Positions 21,701 to 62,099 of a DNA stretch of 64,000 nt are shown here, in pieces. How positions within the stretch are numbered: the stretch's first letter is position 1; every line of letters begins with the position of its first letter. Below the pieces are notes generated by a model, which had not been told where the DNA came from, did no database searches, and worked only from the letters and a program-made list of their open reading frames with translations. A program made the translations under genes and the position numbers. This DNA is from Syngnathus acus. Lineage: Eukaryota > Chordata > Actinopteri > Syngnathiformes > Syngnathidae. The stretch spans positions 7,193,000-7,256,999 of the forward strand of contig NC_051098.1 in NCBI RefSeq assembly GCF_901709675.1. Direction: 5' to 3'.

Positions 21701-24700
21701 TACAGCTTGTGTGAGAGAAGAGAGGGTTATTTCATAGCCATCAAACCTACGTTTCTTGTAGCAAACGTTGCAAGCTGGCCACTAAACAAATATGTATAAA
21801 TAGCAGCCAGTCAAAAATGCAACTAAATCATACTTGAATTGGCAATTTATGAGAAAAATGAGCTTACGAGAAGTTTGGTTGGTAATTAAATATCGGTATA
21901 AGTATTTAGCTCATAAGGCTGCTGGAACCCTTCCCCTTAATTACAGGTACCTAAACTCGGCCGACTGTCACCTGTATCTCCTTGAGCGGCATCATGGTGG
22001 TCAGTGTCGATGTTCAGCTCTCCCACCTGCTGCTCCAGCGCTTGCATGAGACCCCATGGCGAACTCTGAAGAGCACTCTGAAACACAAACACACTCCTTG
22101 TTCTTAGCATGAAATCTCTATATGACTGAGGCATGAATCTGAGACAACAATGCATAATGATCAAGTGGAGTCTAGAGATGCTAATCAATAAACTACACCA
22201 TGTTGGCTTTTCATTGACACCCATCAATTTGTATTCACACAAACAGGCTTGAGTTGATGATGTAATAAAATATTTTGTCATTTAATTGTCAAGGACAAGT
22301 CGGAACACAAACATGGGCTCACAAAAATCCTCTGGAATCTAAGACAGTGGTTATTTATATTTATTTTACATTATTCTGTTGTATTTAGTTATTTATTGTG
22401 TATTTTGATATGATGTTTTTAGATTTTAGTTCGATGTTAGGATTAGTTAATTGCTGTCGTATTTTTAATTACTAGTTGTATTTAGTTTGGTGTTGTATTT
22501 GGCACTTCATGTCCATTGTACTGTAGTGTGTCATTGATGTATCTCTGGACGTTGTTTTGCAAGCCCATGCCCAGAACTTTTTCCATGCCCCACTGCCTTG
22601 AAAAACGTGTCTTGCTTTTTTTTAATATTTAAATTTCTTGTTGTTGTTATTGTAAAGTTCTGCTGTTTTTTCAGTGGGGCCTTTTTGGCTCCACTGCAAG
22701 CATGAATTAATAAAGTCAAATCGAATCAAAGCAAACTGACAGTACACAAGAAGTAGTCAGGTGGAACATGAATTATTCAAATACACTTGAAAGTGCATGC
22801 AATGGAGTGGGCCTAATACAGGATGTTGCACTCATGTTTAGAACATGTGATGCAACAACTGAAACCAGTTGTCACGCAAACTTGTGTCAGACATAGTACA
22901 TGTAAGCCTACACTGATTTAGTTGGAATTTGTACAAAAAGACATACGCTGTAGTAATTAAAAAGATATATACATATCAAGTTACTTGCAAAGGTTAATAC
23001 AAATTGAAATAATGAGTCGCCCTGCGGTTCATTTGAGACTTCGTCATGGGGGTGACATGAAATGTGAGCTTTTCCACTGAACTTCATGCTGTTTGAAATA
23101 CATATTGGTCTAGCTCACACACTTCTTTATAAATCAATTGCAATCAGAAAATGTATATGCAAACAACAAACTATGGGAGTTTGCTGACAGCGTGGATATT
23201 TTTTGGCTAATGTCAGCATTTATTGAATAAATGATAGCCCCACGCCTAATAGGCTATATTTGCATTTTTTTTTTTTTAAACGTATTAAACATATAGAGTG
23301 GACATATTACGTGTAACAATATTCAACTACGCACAAAAGGTGATGAGAAGTACACAGTACAAATGTAAATAATTTGCAACTCCATTTAAGAAAGAGAACA
23401 GACACACATCTGCTTTTAATTCCTTTAACAGCTTTTCGTACAATAAACTTACAAACACCTCTTAAGTCATGAGACTACTGAATTAGAACGTTTTTTGAAT
23501 GACGCAAGGGAAATGGTGGTTTTGCTCAGTCTAAACTACAACCACAATGGAGATTGTTAAATTAACCGAAGCAGTATCTTTGTGCTAAGTGCTAACCTCT
23601 AACAACACGTTAAAGCTTTCTCTTGCTCAGCCAGCAACAATGGCCTTCGTCAGACTGCTGCATGCATGTGATCAGCCGTAAGTGAATTAAAGGTCGTGTC
23701 GTCGCTCAATGTCAGCATCATCTCAAATTGACATCATGTTCCTGCTCCTCCTCTGTTGTTCAAATGTGTGCTTTGCTCACGACAAGAAAACCTGAAAATG
23801 CATTTGGACGTTGACTCCTTTTGTCTAACGCGCACTCATGATGCAAATGCCGCTTAGGGTCAGTTGACCCACGCTAACCTATGCTTCCCCAATAACCTTG
23901 TCACCCCCCACAATTGCTGTCATTCCAATTGTCTCAACAAGGGTGCTTATTGTCTTGGTCCAAACAAGGCTGTAAGCAACCCTCCATCAATATGTTCTTG
24001 TGTGCTAGAGACCAGAAACGAGGAGCATTGTTGCAATTAAAACCATTGGAAATCAATGAACCAATAATGCAATTCCACACAATTGATTGCCTTCTTTCAG
24101 ACGGTTGCTGTTAGTATATAAAGCAGTCTGACACTTTACAGCATTTGATGGGTTCCTACAGCAAGGTACTTCATTGCAAGAAGCTTTTAGCAGGCTGCTG
24201 TGAGATTATTGTCTATTATTGATGCCCTCACACTGCTTTCACCACACTGTGCACAATCTATCATTACCCTTTTACAGCATCCCCAGTCCTGGGATGGTGG
24301 GGGATGGGGGCAGACCGACGACAACGCTCAACCCACCTCACCTAACCATAAAGCAGCTACACAGAGACTACAGGGACCAATTCATGCCAACATCGCCACT
24401 AATTTCTATTTGTCTCCACATTCAGAGTGTAGATGAAGATGAGAGGTGCAGATACTGGTGATACAAACACACTATGTACAATGGAAAAAAGAGATCACTG
24501 GTTGTGCTAAAAGGGAGTGAGCTCATAAACCAGTCAGTGGTTCATCACCAGGACATAAACATCTATGGAATGGACCAATGAGACAGCCTCACTCCTGGAT
24601 CCTCTATAATTAAATCAGACAAGGCTGTCTGACACACAACACAGACACACACGCACGCACACGCACATGCACACACATGCACGCACCAAGCATTAAAAAT

Positions 24701-27700
24701 CATAAACACTTAGTACCTTAAGTTCACCTTTCAAATCATACACTTCACATCACATCTGGGGCTGGTCAGAATGGGTTAATACTACCTTCCTGATAACTGA
24801 CACTGTTGACCTCCAACATAGAAGAAAAATGCATTATGGAAGATTGACCATTAAAGGTCCTCCCTGTGAAAAGAGCTATATAAAGGTATATAAAGAGCTT
24901 TATAAATAAAATTGACTTAATTAGGTAAGGAAAAAAGGTCCTTGATTTAAAACAGTGCATAATACTGCATGCTGCTATCTTTCATAAGGAAGGAAAACGT
25001 AGGTTCCAAAATTTGCAGACAAATAGAGGCGCCGTGCTGGTATCACAGGCTCCAACTACAAAGGAGTTGGACACAAGCGAGCTGCACTTCAGGCACATTA
25101 TATGGTCAAGATGTGGCTAATTTGATGATGTTGATGAGGCATGACGTGCTGTCTGCTGGTTGCAAATGAAAACACAACATGTATTTTGTGTCTCCTAGCA
25201 ACATCGCTGCACATTCTTGACAACCTAACAGTCATTTGCTAGTGTAATAGAATGTGACCCTAAATGTGCTCCTTTCCGAGGGCGTGCAGTTCAAAGTCAT
25301 CTTTTCAAAGACACATCCACATATTGATTCACCAGTCTTTTTTCATTCAAACAATTGATGAAGTTTTCCTCTGTAGCGCATGCACTAACATACTCTGTGT
25401 TAACAAAATTTCAGTGAATGGTGCTCATTAGGATGCTTGCTATGACTGGGTGCTAAGGCAGGGAGGAGGGATGTCATGGGGGGCTGTGAAAGGAGCGTGA
25501 CGTGCCACGATGTCCTCCTGTGAGTGGCAGCTTTGACAGCTCAGCATATGTGTGCTAATATGTGTAATGTGATGACTCAGCGTTTGTGCACTTTCCATTT
25601 AAAAACAAAAAAAGACACTAAATGAATGATGTGCCCATGTCTTATCAGGGCACAAAAGCTAAACCCTTGATCAGCCAGCTGTTCCCTTATACGATATATA
25701 ACACCAAGCATTCAAATGCACTCGCTGCTACATTTACACAACAATACAATACGATAGAGACGAGTCGTCCGATAATATCATCGGATTTCATTCTTAAATG
25801 TGACAACAGCGTGGGACAATCCCTCCGAATTATTATAAAAATCAATTCCTTGAGTTACTTTCAATTAAATTAAAATTGTTTAATAGCATTACTGTCACTC
25901 GACGGGTGTGCAAGGCGGTTTCTAATTGCCAATGTCACATACACGGCCAACTACATCATCCACATGGGGGGACCTTAATTTACTTGCCAATGTCATGCAC
26001 AGACACGAGCGAATCAATTTCTGTTCCTGCATTGTCAAGCATAGCATACTCAGGCGTACTGTGCTCTGACCTCCCTGATTTTGATGCAAATGAGGGATGC
26101 TGCGAGGAAAAGACTACTTCCATTCCACAACGGTGCACAAAAGGGCAAACGCCTTGTTATGCCTGACTCTACCTGTGCAAAGTGCAACAAAACAACAAAA
26201 GAAAGAAAACTCCAATCTTGTTACCAAACTCCACAATCCATAAATTAGGGCCACCTTTAGGCTTCACAGAACCATACCATTTTAGTAGTTGCATACAAAT
26301 GACCAGGTTACATATGGTGAATGTGTTCACAGAATAGTTCAGAATCATTATTATTTTATAATATAATGAAAAAAAAATACTGGAAGCAGTGCCAAGAGAA
26401 AGGCTTTGTGAATAAATTAATAAAATTTCCATGAAACAAGTATTAATATTAAGTTGTAAATGTAGGTCAGGGCTTTGTAGTTGAGGGTGCCAGACAAAGC
26501 CTGAAGGCACACTAACTGGTTTCACAAAACAGTCAAAATACCTCATTACAACATTAGGGGAGATATTGCTATAAAAAAAAACTCGACCAATGTCCATAGA
26601 AAGTGAGCCTTGTAATGACTCAATTCTTACTGAAGTTGTGCTATGACCAAATAAGGTGGTGTGCGAGTGCCTTGAATGATGAAATAAACTGTTGCTCTAC
26701 GGGCTGCCAACTCACTGCCATTGCTTCTAGCCATGTACTACGTCTGCTTAACAATAGCAGTGAGTGGACAGGAGGTCAGCTCTTCATGCGTCACCAGCTG
26801 CTGTCTCCCATCTGAACCCTGTCAACACCTCACACTGTGGCAGAGGTCAGCCTCAGAGGGGGCACCACAATGTATACACATACAGTACAGTACAGCCACA
26901 GTCCCAACACAGCTACACCCTGTAAACTACACGGGGAGTTGTCTCCAACACACATGGCGAGCTGAATTCAGTACAACTGGTGCCATCTATTCTGTAGGGA
27001 CATTCCTCATGCAATTACTCACATGCTTGGGTTGGCAGAAGAGTTAATAGACATTGATCCACATATGTTGGATAGAAAATGAAAACAGGAAACTAAGCTC
27101 CCTTTCCCCCTCCCTATCCTTCATCCCCAAGCCAACCCCTCCTTTGCAGACCATGAAACAACTGCTTCTCCTCCGTTTGTGATGAGGACAATGTTGGCTT
27201 GCTCCGGCAAGGTGGGGTGGACAGCGGTGGGGTTGGGCGCTGTCTCCTGAGTGGAAACATGGCTTTGTTCTCGTTTGTTATGTATGCATCCTAATATCCA
27301 ATTGGAGGGGGAAAATAGTGGAACCTCAAGTTTTATGATGGTGTTCAATCACTGGGAATTTGGCCACCATTTTCTGGTTGTCACAGAAATGTTTCCAACG
27401 TTACTGGAAATTTAATGTATTATAATGTGGGAAAGCAGAACGCACATCCACGTAGCACAAAAACCCAAGGTCAAGATCACCCAACACGTCAGCGTACCCC
27501 AAGAAACATCTGAGAATGAACTGTTTTTGATTTTTAGTTGGCTTTTTTGGGGCCTCTTTGGCAATATTTCTTCCAAACGAAATATCCTCGACAATGACTG
27601 CTAAATGAAGAAGAACGAAGGAAGAAATGTGGAACGAAGGAAGCAGATTCAAATTCAAAAGAGTTGGCAATAAAATGAAAGAAGAATGATGTACGATCGT

Positions 27701-29374
27701 AGATAAGCACCGCATGTCTTCAGGAATGCTTCAGATATCTATCCATTCATTTTCTGAACACAATTATTCAGACTCACATTCACACTGTCAATGACTGCGA
27801 ACTGAACCCTTGCTGTCTGCATGAAAGTCAGGCAGGTGAACCACTACGCCACCATGACCTCATTTCACATTTTGTCCCACGGTGAAATTGCATTATTTCA
27901 ACGTATGATCTACATTGATTTTATAAAGCGGAATATAGATTGACACTTTCAGATTCCTTTAACAATGTTCATTATTATACCTAGGTACATAAGGTCAAAA
28001 TATTAGAAACACCTCACCATAGCTTTATTCGTATTTTACAGGCAAACTGTGTACAGAGGTGTTGTGTCTTTGGTTTCTGTTCCCACTCAGGAAAAGGAAA
28101 TGTGAATGTTGCCTTTCTCTATATGTCCCCTGTGCTTGATTGGTGACCAATCGAGGGTTTAGTCTGCCTTTCCCCAGATGTCAGCCGGGAGACTCCAGCT
28201 CCCTGCAACCCTGAACAGGATAAACGGTATATAGAAAATGGATAAAAGGGCATTTAATTCAGCTCTTGTTTTGGAACTGACTGCTTTGCTGAGGTATACC
28301 AAATGCGAGCAGCCGTGTTCAAGGCCACCATCCTGTCATCTAGCAACATTAGTATTCTGGTCCACATGCATCTATTGTTAGGGCTGTGGGGAGGAGGAGG
28401 GGGATGAGGTGTAGAGAGAAGGCGGTCGATTTAATTTCTCATTCCACCTCATTTATTTAATAAATACCTCCTTTTGTTACAGGGTTGTAACAGTTGGCTG
28501 GGAACTACAGTACCTCTATGAATCACAATAACAATGACCGTAATGCTTCTATAATCATCATATGTACACTGTACACATGATGCTCAGCGATGCATAAAAG
28601 TTGGAGTCTGAGATGCTCCAGGCAAAAAAAAAAAAAAAACCTCTCCCCTGCAATAAAACACACCACTTTTAAATCTACTTAGAGCACCTCATCAATTATG
28701 ACATAAAGACGTCGACCACAAGCAAACAACTGAATATCAGTCATGTCTTTATGATGTGGAGAAAGCTGCAATAAGAGCGCGCTTGTAAAGCAGTAAAAGG
28801 CACAAAAGTGTATGATGGGGAACAATGGGCCATTAAATAGTCGGCCTGGGCTCCAAACGGCGACTGCTCCACCCCCTGATCTGCTCGCCCACAGGCATAA
28901 ACCTCCAGACCCAGCGAACAGAGAGCCTATTAATCAAGTTGAGTAACTTTTTTTTTTTTTCCCCAACGAAGAAATATCTCATTCTGCACCATAGGCAAAA
29001 GCTCAAAGTAAAAGCGGGCAAGCGGATTACGCAGAGCAAACAGTCTGGAGCAAAAAAGGGGAGGGGGTGGTGTTTGGACTTCCTAGAATCCAAACACAGT
29101 GTGAAATAAATAAATAATAATAACTAAAAGTTCTTACCAGCTGGCGCCTCAGTGTCAGGTTATCTTGGCCCCAGCAGCTGAACCAGGACACGTCCCCTGA
29201 AGTGGGGGGCTCCTGCGGGGGCCGGGGGTCGCCGAGCGCAAGCGCTCCGAGCACTAGCCCCTCCTGACGCTGCTTGCGGAGCTCCAGCTCGCACAAGCCG
29301 GCCAGACTTGCCTCCAGGCGCTCCTTGGTCCGGCTGCGCTCCGCCGTCACCGGGAAGGAGAAGGCGCGGTGCAT
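18720..29374 (-). CDS. dact3: Dapper homolog 3, Dishevelled-binding Wnt regulator (four exons)
   Basis: Exons 29138-29374, 21972-22077, 21579-21689 and 18720-20206 join in phase (1941 nt, 646 residues; human DACT3 has 629). The start [13 protein letters not shown] and the leucine-rich segment [19 protein letters not shown] (20-38) match the Dapper N-terminus. ERPKSVG (about 145-151), [28 protein letters not shown]-like and VWPQQL blocks follow in family order. The C-terminus [19 protein letters not shown] then LKVMTTV carries the MTTV PDZ-binding motif that docks on Dishevelled. DACT proteins act in the cytoplasm and nucleus to tune Wnt/beta-catenin and planar polarity signalling. A Gln/His tract encoded by a CAG-type run lies at 19098-19130 (minus strand). 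Intron 1 is 7.1 kb and the other two are under 1.4 kb. dact1/2 are excluded by the DACT3-like central blocks. The frame is intact. Confidence 0.95.
20207..21578. other. dact3 intron 3
   Basis: AT-rich intron with a duplicated TACCCATATT(T/C)TACCCACTTTCT segment near 20597-20645. No exon or element is recognised. The acceptor for exon 4 is a pyrimidine-rich run ending TTTGGAG on the minus strand. Confidence 0.6.
22078..29137. other. dact3 intron 1
   Basis: This 7.1-kb intron contains (CA)n/(CACG)n microsatellite at about 24640-24690, SINE/L2-type remnants at about 27738-27865 and 28085-28250 (the latter ending AACGGTATATAGAAAATGG), and poly-A/T runs. Open frames of 60-142 codons are scattered and show no family resemblance. 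I see no further gene. Confidence 0.5.
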
Positions 29375-29700
29375 AGTCCGAATTGCTTCTAGAGAACAGT
29401 AAGAATAAATAAGCATACAAAAAGAGTTTTTACGCGGATATTGGAGCTTTCTCCATTCTCCAAGAGTGTGTTGGGAGCAGCATGCTTCCCAACATCTATG
29501 CGCGATACATTCTCTATTTTTGCAGCTGTCAAACGCGGCCACGGAGCCCCGCCCTCGCTCCGCCACAGTCCACGCACGGTCCCATCTGGGTCGGGATTGG
29601 AGCTCGGGAGGCGGATGGGGGTGTCTGTGAGCCATGGACATCCCATCCCCCTTGATTCATTCCAGACTCAGCGACCTCACCCATCTCCTCGTCCCCCCTG
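29375..29700 (-). promoter_or_regulatory. GC-rich dact3 promoter / 5' UTR region
   Basis: The region immediately upstream of the dact3 ATG is rich in CpG compared with its surroundings. It holds a GC box (GGGCGGGG on the minus strand, 29547-29554) and a CCAAT box on the minus strand (29596-29600). The spacing suits a TATA-less developmental gene promoter. The start of transcription cannot be placed exactly. Confidence 0.45.
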
Positions 29701-30289
29701 ATGAGGAGGGAGAGTGGAATACTTGAGGGGGAGGGCTCCTCTTTAAAACTGTTAAAAAGAAGAATGATGAGGGAATCAGTAGAGATAAGACTGCAGGAAA
29801 AAATTTAAAACGATTCTCATGGTTCCAGAAGAACCACTCAAAGGCAAGTCAACACCTGGATTCAACTAAGCAAATAGTTCACATCCTCTCATTGGATATG
29901 CACTGACTGCACGCATTAATAGCTTTCATCTGGCTGTGAGATGCTTCAAAAATTATGTTGCACAACTGCAGGGGGGAGAAAACATTTTTTGAGCAAGAGT
30001 CTCATAGATAACAATCCAGAATAAAGCAATTGTAAAATGTTTATTAACATTTCAGGCAATTTTGTAATGAAATATTTGGCAAACATGGTAGACTATTAGC
30101 ACAAAGTGAAAATAAGTGATCTCACCCTTAACAACAATGCTGGTGTCAAACAATCAAATAACAAAGTTTTCAGCATTTTGGAACCTTACTTAAACTTGAA
30201 TGTATTGGTTTAGCTTTGGTGTTTATTTTTCAAATATTATGTATATACGGTTTTCAACATTGCCTTCAGAAGTCACCCGATATAAATCT

Positions 30290-31110
30290 GCCTGTTCCGC
30301 GAAGGCTCGGCAACTCACCTGAAAGGTCAGGGAAAAGGTTGCATGGTTTGATGGTGGTCAGAGAAGCCATCAAGAGGTCACAGGTCATGAAAGAGCTGTA
30401 GAAATCCACATCTCACTTGGAAGAATCTGTCCCTAGGACAACTACTGTATAAGTCGCGCACTCAACTTTTATGGAAAATTGGCAAGAAAGTGAATCCAAG
30501 TCACATGAACTCCAGTTTTCCATGTAGTGGACACTGTAAACTTGTAAAAAAGTGCTTCTGATCAGATGACAATTTTTTTAAAATCTGAATTTTCTACCTA
30601 CAGCATTTTTGAGCTTGGACTACTGCCCTGTTGATCAACAAATGTCGACTGATATAAAACAAACCTCTCAATGGGTGTTGGCCTTTGTTAAACAAGATCC
30701 CTTTCATATTAACTATAAAATAACTCAATAGATTGGCTGTAAACTGCTGCTTGGCTTAAGAAAATAACTAGAAGCTACACTAATTGGAGAACAAAGGCTT
30801 CATTTTGGAATATAGAGCAATGTGGTATGAGGATGGGCACAGAAAGCAGTGACGTCTGTCCAAGCCCGTGTTTTATGATCACTTGTGCTATGCGAGCCCT
30901 AAAAGGGAGGTGAGCGGACTATGTAAATCCACTGAATGAACAGTGTTTTCTTTCAATGAATGTTCTGTGGAAGCGAAGTTGAAGGAACATGAGACATCAT
31001 TTTCACACATGCATTGGCTACCACTCAGTCTAGACCTTAACTCCATTGGGAATTTCTGGAATGTGCTGGACAAGACTTTACACAGCACTCTGACATGGAC
31101 ACTCCCACCA
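30290..31110 (+). mobile_element. Decayed Tc1/mariner transposon
   Basis: On the plus strand, GGTCAGAGAAGCCATCAAGA, then GAAAGAGCTGTAGAAATCCAC and a GAATCTGTCCCTAGGACAAC block follow the order of the Tc1-like transposase helix-turn-helix region. About 650 bp later 31035-31080 reads [17 protein letters not shown], a mutated form of the DLNPIENLWNxL motif near the third catalytic residue. Stops and frameshifts break the frame, so the element is dead. Terminal repeats were not found. Confidence 0.65.
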
Positions 31111-34100
31111 TAAATGAAACAAGAAAAATCAAGATCAAAGCAAATGTAAAATTGCATGTATGTTTATTAAAACAATTCAAAAAAAAAATTCTGACGAGAC
31201 AGCGTGCATGGGATGAATTAATAATTATATCACCCTGTTTAGATTTGACATTAATCAAGACATTTGTCACATTTTAAATGATCTGGACTTCATTCGAGCA
31301 ATAGAACAGGGACAATTTGTAGTCTTTTTTTTTCCCCCAACTACATCCTCCAATGTTGAACTTTTGGACATTCAACAAGAATGGAAGATATTTGATTCCT
31401 GATGTACATAGTTGACGTTTATGCTCTAAATGAGGTCATTGAGTTGCGATTGAGAGGATTATTCAAAGTGCAATGAGCTAACAGATGGACAATGGCGACC
31501 CACTCTACTGTAGGAACCCCCCTCCCCAAAACAAAGCTTTCGACATCAATATTTTAAAGTCTATGTACTATACTTCATACTGCAAAGTGCAGCAAGTGAT
31601 GAATATTTCATTTCAGCAGCATCACTTCCTCTCCACTCATGCAGTGTTTGAACTCTCCTGAGGTCACACAATAGAATGGAGAGAAAGTTTGACACAGAGA
31701 GCAAATGTATCCGCATTAGATCTTTATTCATACGTTCAGTCTCTACTTCACAAGAACCAGAAAGCCACTTTGTCTTTTAGTCTCTATGAGGCAAAAAAAA
31801 TATCAGCAAGTCAAAGAAAGCCTACGCGCAGCGCAGGTTGGATTTCTTCTCTTAAGATTTCATGTGTTGAGTATGTGTGTGTGCGTGCACACTGGAGAAA
31901 TACCCCTCACACACATACACACCATATACTTACAGTATATATTTATCTTGTGTAGAAATGTTACTAAAATTCTCCTGGGAGAAGATCAAAACATTTTCTA
32001 AAAAAAGAAATCAAACTAAACATACAGTAGAACTCTTGATTTTGACTCAATCAGTGGTCATTTCCCATGTTAAAGCAACATGTTTCATCTGACTTCAAAA
32101 AGGGGCTGTGTGTAAAAAGCGCGATATTGATTGTTTTTGAATGGTATACTGGCTACATATTATTTACTGCCATGGAGACCACAGACCATGTTATGTAGTG
32201 GCCTGTAATATTTGTGGACCAGCCAGGACACTGCTCATATGCATTAGCACATACATTCATCAGCTTCTTAATGCACATTTTGTTACTGCCATAATGCTGG
32301 CAAGAATTATTTCTTCATGTTGCTTCAGGGTGTTTTCTTTTTTTTAAATTACAGAAATGGTACAGTGATGGGTTCTAATTAATAAAAACAAAGCGTTCCA
32401 TTGCAGTAAAGATTAGCAGCATTAACTAGCTTAAATACAATGTACTGTTAATATACTTTAGCCAAGTTCTGAACATGGGTAGCCTTAAATGAAATTCCTC
32501 GGTTATTCTTCACTGTTGCGTTAACAAAGGCTGTTTTGTTTAATTACTGTTGATTAATTAATGCCAATTAATACCATTAAAGCGTTCCACTGCTGTGCAC
32601 CGACAATACAATCTTTAATACAATACAGTAGCCTATACTATTCAATAGCATAGCTGGGGTCATCTAAATGAGATTTGTTGTAAAATAAATAGAAAAGCAT
32701 AGCTGGGGTCATCTAAATGAGATTTGTTGTAAAATAAATAGAAAAACAGAGTGTTTGAATAGAATGAGAATCATTAAGTCAAATATCTGTCCTTGAAATA
32801 CATGGAGTCATACTTGCTATCCAGCTCAATCAGTTGAGTGTTTCTTAAACAAAACAGTAGTAAAAAAAAAAAAAAGCATCTGGAAAAGTAAAAATAGTTC
32901 CCATTTCACATTTTTCATGACATTCTGTACCATCATAAAAATTAAGCATAGATTCTCTTCATAACTCTTCAGTCTCATAAAGTGGTCTCTCTTTTTCTCT
33001 CTTTAAAATATTTATATTAAAACATGGAGCGGTGTAACACATAGCAAAAAAAACCTTCAAGTGAGCCCCCACACAGCAGGTGTTCATCCGTTATAGTCAC
33101 ACGCATAAACATTAATGATTCCTTTTCATTCCTATACGCCACAAGCACATAGACCACACGCACGCACACACGCACGCACACAAAGAAGAATACAGAAATA
33201 TACTTTTTGGGGGATCAAGTAATTCGCATCAAGACCAAAATGAAAATAACTGTTTGGAAGATGATCTCATACCTGGAGACACTATTAAAGTTGGAATAAA
33301 GTGCTTCTCTTATTTTTTTTTAAAATTGAATGATTGAATACAAGGAGGTTTGGAAGTGCTTTTAGTTATGGCTGAAGTTCAGCTAAAAGGTTTTCTCTTC
33401 TAGTCATGCTCTTGATGCCAATCTACTGTACATGTAATAATACTTCGTTGAACATACAACATGACAATTTCTAGAATTCTTTCATTTGGTTCCTTTCATT
33501 CTCATGCTGCACGTTGCATCCAACACAGACAAACACTTGAAAACAGTTGGGAGGCATTCAAATTAGCAGACTTTAAAGAAGAGTGTGACATCTTGGGACA
33601 AAGCAGTTTATGGCATTGCCTCTAGTGGACAATTTGAATTAGGGGCAGGTGTGGCAGTGCCCCATGAGATCCACTAGATGGTGGTATAGTGAAAACAAAT
33701 ACTTTTAAATATATCATGATTGAGGAATATTACAGGCATAAAAAGAAAAATAATATTGAAATGATGGAAAATCAGTTACAAAAATAGAATGACGTTTTAA
33801 AAAATCTCCATGATTATAAGAGTGAAAATCAAAATTAACAATTTGCATTAAATATTTACTTTTTTGAGCAGCATAAAATTATTACTTTCTGCTGATACAA
33901 TTTTAAGTCTTTATGATTTGATACTCCTATACTTTAGTTTTTTTTTCATGTAGTTAGAATTTGATTTGTGTAAAATAGACTTTTCCTTCACAAGTGTATT
34001 CTCATTTTTCTATTTCCTCCTACATTACAACTTTATTGTAATTGAAAAAATGATCTTGGAAAATTAAGAGTTTACTTAACAGAACATGTTAAGTATTTTT

Positions 34101-36057
34101 CATTCTGGTAATGTAAAATATGTAATACGTAAAATATTCATTTATATTCTTGCAAAAGTATGAGTTTCTCCAACTAATCCCATTTGCATAACATTTTTTG
34201 TAACTTTTTGACTGATATCATTTTGAGTTTTGTCTCAGACTATTACAATTTTATTTCCTACCGTTTCTAGTTTTTCCTTGTATCATCATTTTCTTTTTTT
34301 GTGTGGCCCTAATATTCTGATGTATATTTAGAGTAACAATTCAGTTGCAATGTTGTAGCCGTAGTACCGAAAAAGTAAAATCCCCAGATTAGATCATAAA
34401 AATGTTGAAATGTTTTTTTTTTAAAAAAAAACAACATTGCGATATAACCTGTGCAATATTCATCTGTATTCTTAGCATGGACATTTTCACTTTTTATATA
34501 TGCATTAAAGTCACCTCATACGCAACTGTTTTTAGAGTTATGTCCTATAAGTGTCTGATTAGTTCACTGCCAATTTTCCGTGCCCTTTTTTATTTTTTAT
34601 GATGAAAACATTGTAGAGAATGTGACCCGCACATGGCAAATTTATCTTTGGGCTCAAGGAACACTCATTTTTGCTAGGTAGGAATTGTACCTAGCAACAA
34701 GTGACTGATAGTGTGCATTGTGACGACTAAAACTTTATTGTATTTTGCGTAGTTTTAAACACGATGTATTATTTGGGTGCTCAAGTACATAGCTGTTAGG
34801 GCCTACTTAAGTAATTGGGCCAAATCAGCTACTTTTCCTTAGAAAAGCACCACTTGTTACAGCAAGTGGATTGATGTAGTTTTCCAAACATTTGATTAAA
34901 ATGTGAGAAAAAAGTTTGGATGGTAAACTTCAGTGTGGTTAGGGCTAATGCAAGGCTGCATCCCAAAAAAGGCAGTCTGGCTGCAGGAACCAGGAACAGA
35001 AAAAAAAACCACATGTGGAATGGTAGAAATGTCACACTCTTTACACACATCTACACACACGCACACGTGCGAATATAATCGCACAAATGCAGATTCGTAC
35101 TTGCACACTGGACATGTCACAGACATATCTGGCATGCATTTTTTTTTCTTTTAAAGAGGAAAACTTTTTTTTTTTTTAGAAATTCTTCAGCAGCTGTAGA
35201 GCTCTCATTTCTTATGTACATAAATGAACAATAAATATAGGTAATGCTCATATATTTTGAAATGTATATATATTAAATAATGAAATACTAATATAGTTCA
35301 AATATATTCATAGAATTCTTTCTAATTGGAAACACTTCTAAAGAGATATAGTCACAGTTTAGTAACAAAACATGTAAGAAGACGTCTCCCTACTAGTCGC
35401 TGCAGTGCCTCTTTTTAAAAGTCTTCTAATTGAAACATACATTCTATTTCTACATTCGACCATCATTGATTGGGCAAGGTTCATTATCACTGCGCAGAAA
35501 CAACTGTCAAAGCAGATTGTGTCGTCTTCAAATTTGGCTGTCTGACAGGGAACCAGCCCTGACAAAGACCACTCAGACCAGATTTGTAAGATGATGGTCA
35601 AACAAACTGCAGTCGGATATCCTTTGTGAAAAGAGACGCTGCAGCGAGGTCCTCTAGGGGGACGATGAGGAACAGTCGTGAGAGTAGAACGACTTTGAAC
35701 TCTCCAAATGAACCCTGTCTCTCCTCTTCCAGTTGTTTTTGATATACACAAACTGGAATTGGAACCGCATGAATACTGACAGGAGTTGCTGTAAGATGTC
35801 TAAATGCATGCAAGAGTGAACTCATTCTTCCTGCCTGACCCCCTTGATGACACACATGGCTTACAGTCGGTTAAAGTCGCTGCTGCTGCTGGAGACATCT
35901 TCTCAATTCCCATCTCAGTCTTCACTCCTCACCCCCTCTTCATGTTCCTGGACCTGCTTACTTTTTATCTCCCTGCATACAGAATCATAAAAAAGAAAAA
36001 CAAAAGCGGTCCAATATTGCACAGCATGCCCTCATGGCCTTGTTTTGTGGCAGCGGA
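31111..36057. other. Intergenic stretch and gramd1b 3' UTR
   Basis: The 3' untranslated region of gramd1b occupies an unknown part of the right end below 36058. Candidate minus-strand polyadenylation hexamers (TTTATT on the plus strand) are near 34731 and 34028. The remainder is AT-rich with microsatellites, for example CA-rich DNA near 33155-33182, and an exact 49-bp duplication at 32648. Open frames such as 35359-35751 (minus) have no recognisable product. Confidence 0.45.
32648..32745. repeat. Exact 49-bp tandem duplication
   Basis: 32648-32696 and 32697-32745 are identical or nearly so, each beginning GCATAGCTGGGGTCATC and ending AAATAAATAGAAAA. The lack of divergence implies a recent duplication or a polymorphic locus. 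Confidence 0.9.

Positions 36058-62099
<26,042 letters not shown>

Noticed and set aside
35359-35751. 130-codon minus-strand frame after gramd1b
   Set aside because: It lies where the gramd1b 3' UTR is expected, has no recognisable domain and no splice link.
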